Source: QQVM01 sp035341855 (lineage in GTDB: Bacteria; Bacteroidota; Bacteroidia; AKYH767-A; 2013-40CM-41-45). Taken from it: a stretch of 64,000 nucleotides of DNA. Positions 62,664-64,000 of this stretch are shown here, in pieces. The notes below the pieces were generated by a model. The model had not been told where the DNA came from. It ran no database searches and saw only the letters and a list, made by a program, of their open reading frames with translations. A program made the translations under genes and the position numbers. Where the stretch lies: positions 1 through 64,000 of the forward strand of contig DAOQWA010000009.1 of the NCBI GenBank assembly GCA_035341855.1, written 5' to 3'. Every line of letters starts with the position of its first letter. Position 1 is the first letter of the stretch.

Positions 62664-64000
62664 TTTCTTTTAAGTTCTGAGGAACCAGTACTTTGGGCCT
62701 AGGTATAATTGCCTTCATTATTTCAACTTTTCGTTTGACGACAACAGGCTTCGGTGGATCTAGATCAGGTAAGATCACACCTTCTCTCATTCTCTTGTCC
62801 ATTTCAGGTCTGGTGATTGAATCCGTAAGATATTTTTCTATAAGAAGCGAAGCAATCGGAGCTGCCCATTGTGATCCGAATCCGGAATTTTCAACGGAGA
62901 CAGCAATCGCAATCTTAGGATTATTTCTCGGAGCAAAGGCAACATACATGGAGTGATCTTTTCCATGAGGGTTCTGTGCAGTTCCTGTCTTACCACATAC
63001 AATGATACCTTTGATCTTCGTAGAGGCAGCCGTTCCACTTTCAACGACACTTTCCATTCCATCGATTACAATATCGTAATACTTTCTATCAACCCCCATA
63101 AAATGCTTCTCTCTGAACTCTTCAGGTAAATACATTTCATCTCCGATTGCCTTTACAACGTGTGGGGTATAATAATATCCTCTATTGGCTATCCCGGCAA
63201 TAATATTTGCATTCTGAAGAGGCGTAATTCCAAGCTCACCTTGCCCGATACCCAATGAAATAATTGTCGACGAACGCCACTGACCTTTACCGAAATATTT
63301 GTTGTAATAAGGTATTGAAGGAGTTGACCCTTTCAAAACATTCGGTAGATCTGCCGGCAGTCGAATTCCTATTCCGAATTTTTCTATATTTCTTTTCCAT
63401 GCCGCAAAAGCATCTTCAGTATTCTTGTACTTTTTGTTGTCGATAACAGAACGGAAGACATAACTATAATAAGAATTACACGATTGCGCAATGGATGTTT
63501 TCAGATCGAGAGGTGATGAGTGCGGGTGACATTTAGGTTTACCTCCACCCAAGGGATATCCCCCATGACAAGGATACCTTGTTTCAGGAAACAAAGTTTG
63601 CTCTTGTTGTGCTAACAATGCCATGACTAACTTAAATGTTGAACCGGGCGGATAAGTTGCCATCTGAGACCTGTTGAACAAGGGCTTGTAGGGGTTCTGC
63701 AATAAGGCCACATAGTTCTTTGTCCTGCTGCGACCTACCAACAAATTCGGGTCATATGCCGGTGAACTTACCATGCATAATATCTCACCCGTTGAGGGCT
63801 CAATAGCTACGACACTACCAACTTTATTTCGCATCAACTCTTCACCATAGAGCTGAAGGTCTCCATCAATTGAGAGTTTAAGATTATCTCCTGCGATCGA
63901 GGCAGTATCATACTTGCCATTTTGAAAACTCCCCTTTTCTCTGTTAAATACATCAACCATTACTCGACGAACCCCACGACTTCCACGCAGATATTCTTCA
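62647..64000 (-). CDS. mrdA: Penicillin-binding protein 2, 3' part
   Basis: The transpeptidase partner of RodA. The gene runs off the window: the frame is open to base 64000 and the ATG at 63960 is internal (EEYLRGSRGVRRVMVDVF). The catalytic Ser is in PGSTFKLV (codons 63631-63642 for STFK), SxN is IAQSCNSYY and KTG is VCGKTGTAQNPHGKDH. The last 60 residues are a Pro/Lys-rich cytosol- or periplasm-exposed tail. About 150-200 N-terminal residues are missing. The rest of the mre cluster presumably lies beyond the window edge. Confidence 0.97.
   Translation of the reverse strand, partial: EEYLRGSRGVRRVMVDVFNREKGSFQNGKYDTASIAGDNLKLSIDGDLQLYGEELMRNKVGSVVAIEPSTGEILCMVSSPAYDPNLLVGRSRTKNYVALLQNPYKPLFNRSQMATYPPGSTFKLVMALLAQQEQTLFPETRYPCHGGYPLGGGKPKCHPHSSPLDLKTSIAQSCNSYYSYVFRSVIDNKKYKNTEDAFAAWKRNIEKFGIGIRLPADLPNVLKGSTPSIPYYNKYFGKGQWRSSTIISLGIGQGELGITPLQNANIIAGIANRGYYYTPHVVKAIGDEMYLPEEFREKHFMGVDRKYYDIVIDGMESVVESGTAASTKIKGIIVCGKTGTAQNPHGKDHSMYVAFAPRNNPKIAIAVSVENSGFGSQWAAPIASLLIEKYLTDSITRPEMDKRMREGVILPDLDPPKPVVVKRKVEIMKAIIPRPKVLVPQNLKENAQSE

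Overview
The window is chromosomal DNA of a member of the Bacteroidota. The evidence is: three proteins ending in a recognisable C-terminal type IX secretion (T9SS) sorting domain plus a fourth with a partial match, the gliding/T9SS-linked genes gldE and gldD, promoters of the TTG-N17-23-TAnnTTTG type, start codons without Shine-Dalgarno sequences, a Bacteroidota-type HU protein, and the gene neighbourhoods mutY-ssb-gldE-gldD and HU-rng. Gliding and T9SS genes point to the Flavobacteriia/Sphingobacteriia/Chitinophagia side of the phylum; I cannot place it more closely. No phage, insertion sequence, CRISPR array or rRNA operon is visible. Most of the window is core genome interleaved with lineage-specific secreted proteins.

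Layout. 1-6.1 kb: the 3' three quarters of gcvP, then two tandem paralogous T9SS cargo proteins. 6.2-7.7 kb (minus): an MlaE/MlaF lipid ABC transporter pair without an MCE protein. 7.8-11.3 kb: a 47-residue lipoprotein, feoA-feoB ferrous iron uptake, and a SprT-like metalloprotein. 11.3-14.3 kb: two more secreted proteins. 14.7-17.2 kb: an aminotransferase and manC. 17.2-20.6 kb (minus): recX-prfB-arsC-like-fumC, with prfB carrying a classical programmed +1 frameshift. 20.7-26.5 kb (minus): two SRPBCC paralogues, DUF983, rng, a 31-residue COX24-like basic protein, a TPR protein, HU, and an AT-hook repeat protein. 27.0-31.7 kb: mutY, ssb, an in-frame gldE-gldD fusion and an envelope protein. 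31.8-35.1 kb (minus): coaX, an outer-membrane protein and ctaA. 35.2-35.7 kb: tRNA-Phe(GAA) and a single-domain response regulator. 35.8-44.0 kb: an unrecognised 485-residue protein, then a small secreted fibronectin-like protein and a 1931-residue protein with 19 PKD repeats. 44.1-48.1 kb: histidine kinase, gpmI, M20 dipeptidase. 48.1-52.5 kb (minus): DMT transporter, DEAD-box-like helicase, M13 peptidase. 52.8-58.3 kb: lptC, a small membrane protein, a CNNM/CorC protein, a YpfJ-type zinc peptidase and ppiD. 58.3-61.3 kb (minus): methyltransferase, two P460-like haem lipoproteins, a two-helix pore-like protein and DUF1003. 61.4-64.0 kb (minus): rodA and the 3' part of mrdA (PBP2).

How it fits together. 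Much of the window builds or exports envelope: LptC (LPS export), PpiD (periplasmic folding), MlaEF (lipid transport), RodA/PBP2 (wall elongation), ManC (GDP-mannose) and GldE/GldD (T9SS/gliding machinery that would export the sorting-domain proteins). The oddities most worth following are the gldE-gldD fusion, which turns on one A6 run; the prfB frameshift site, which keeps a perfect internal Shine-Dalgarno in a phylum that largely ignores it; the giant PKD protein that stops inside a domain with no sorting signal; and the two-helix channel-like protein with a changed selectivity filter, translationally coupled to DUF1003. I did not find a convincing new defence or mobile system.
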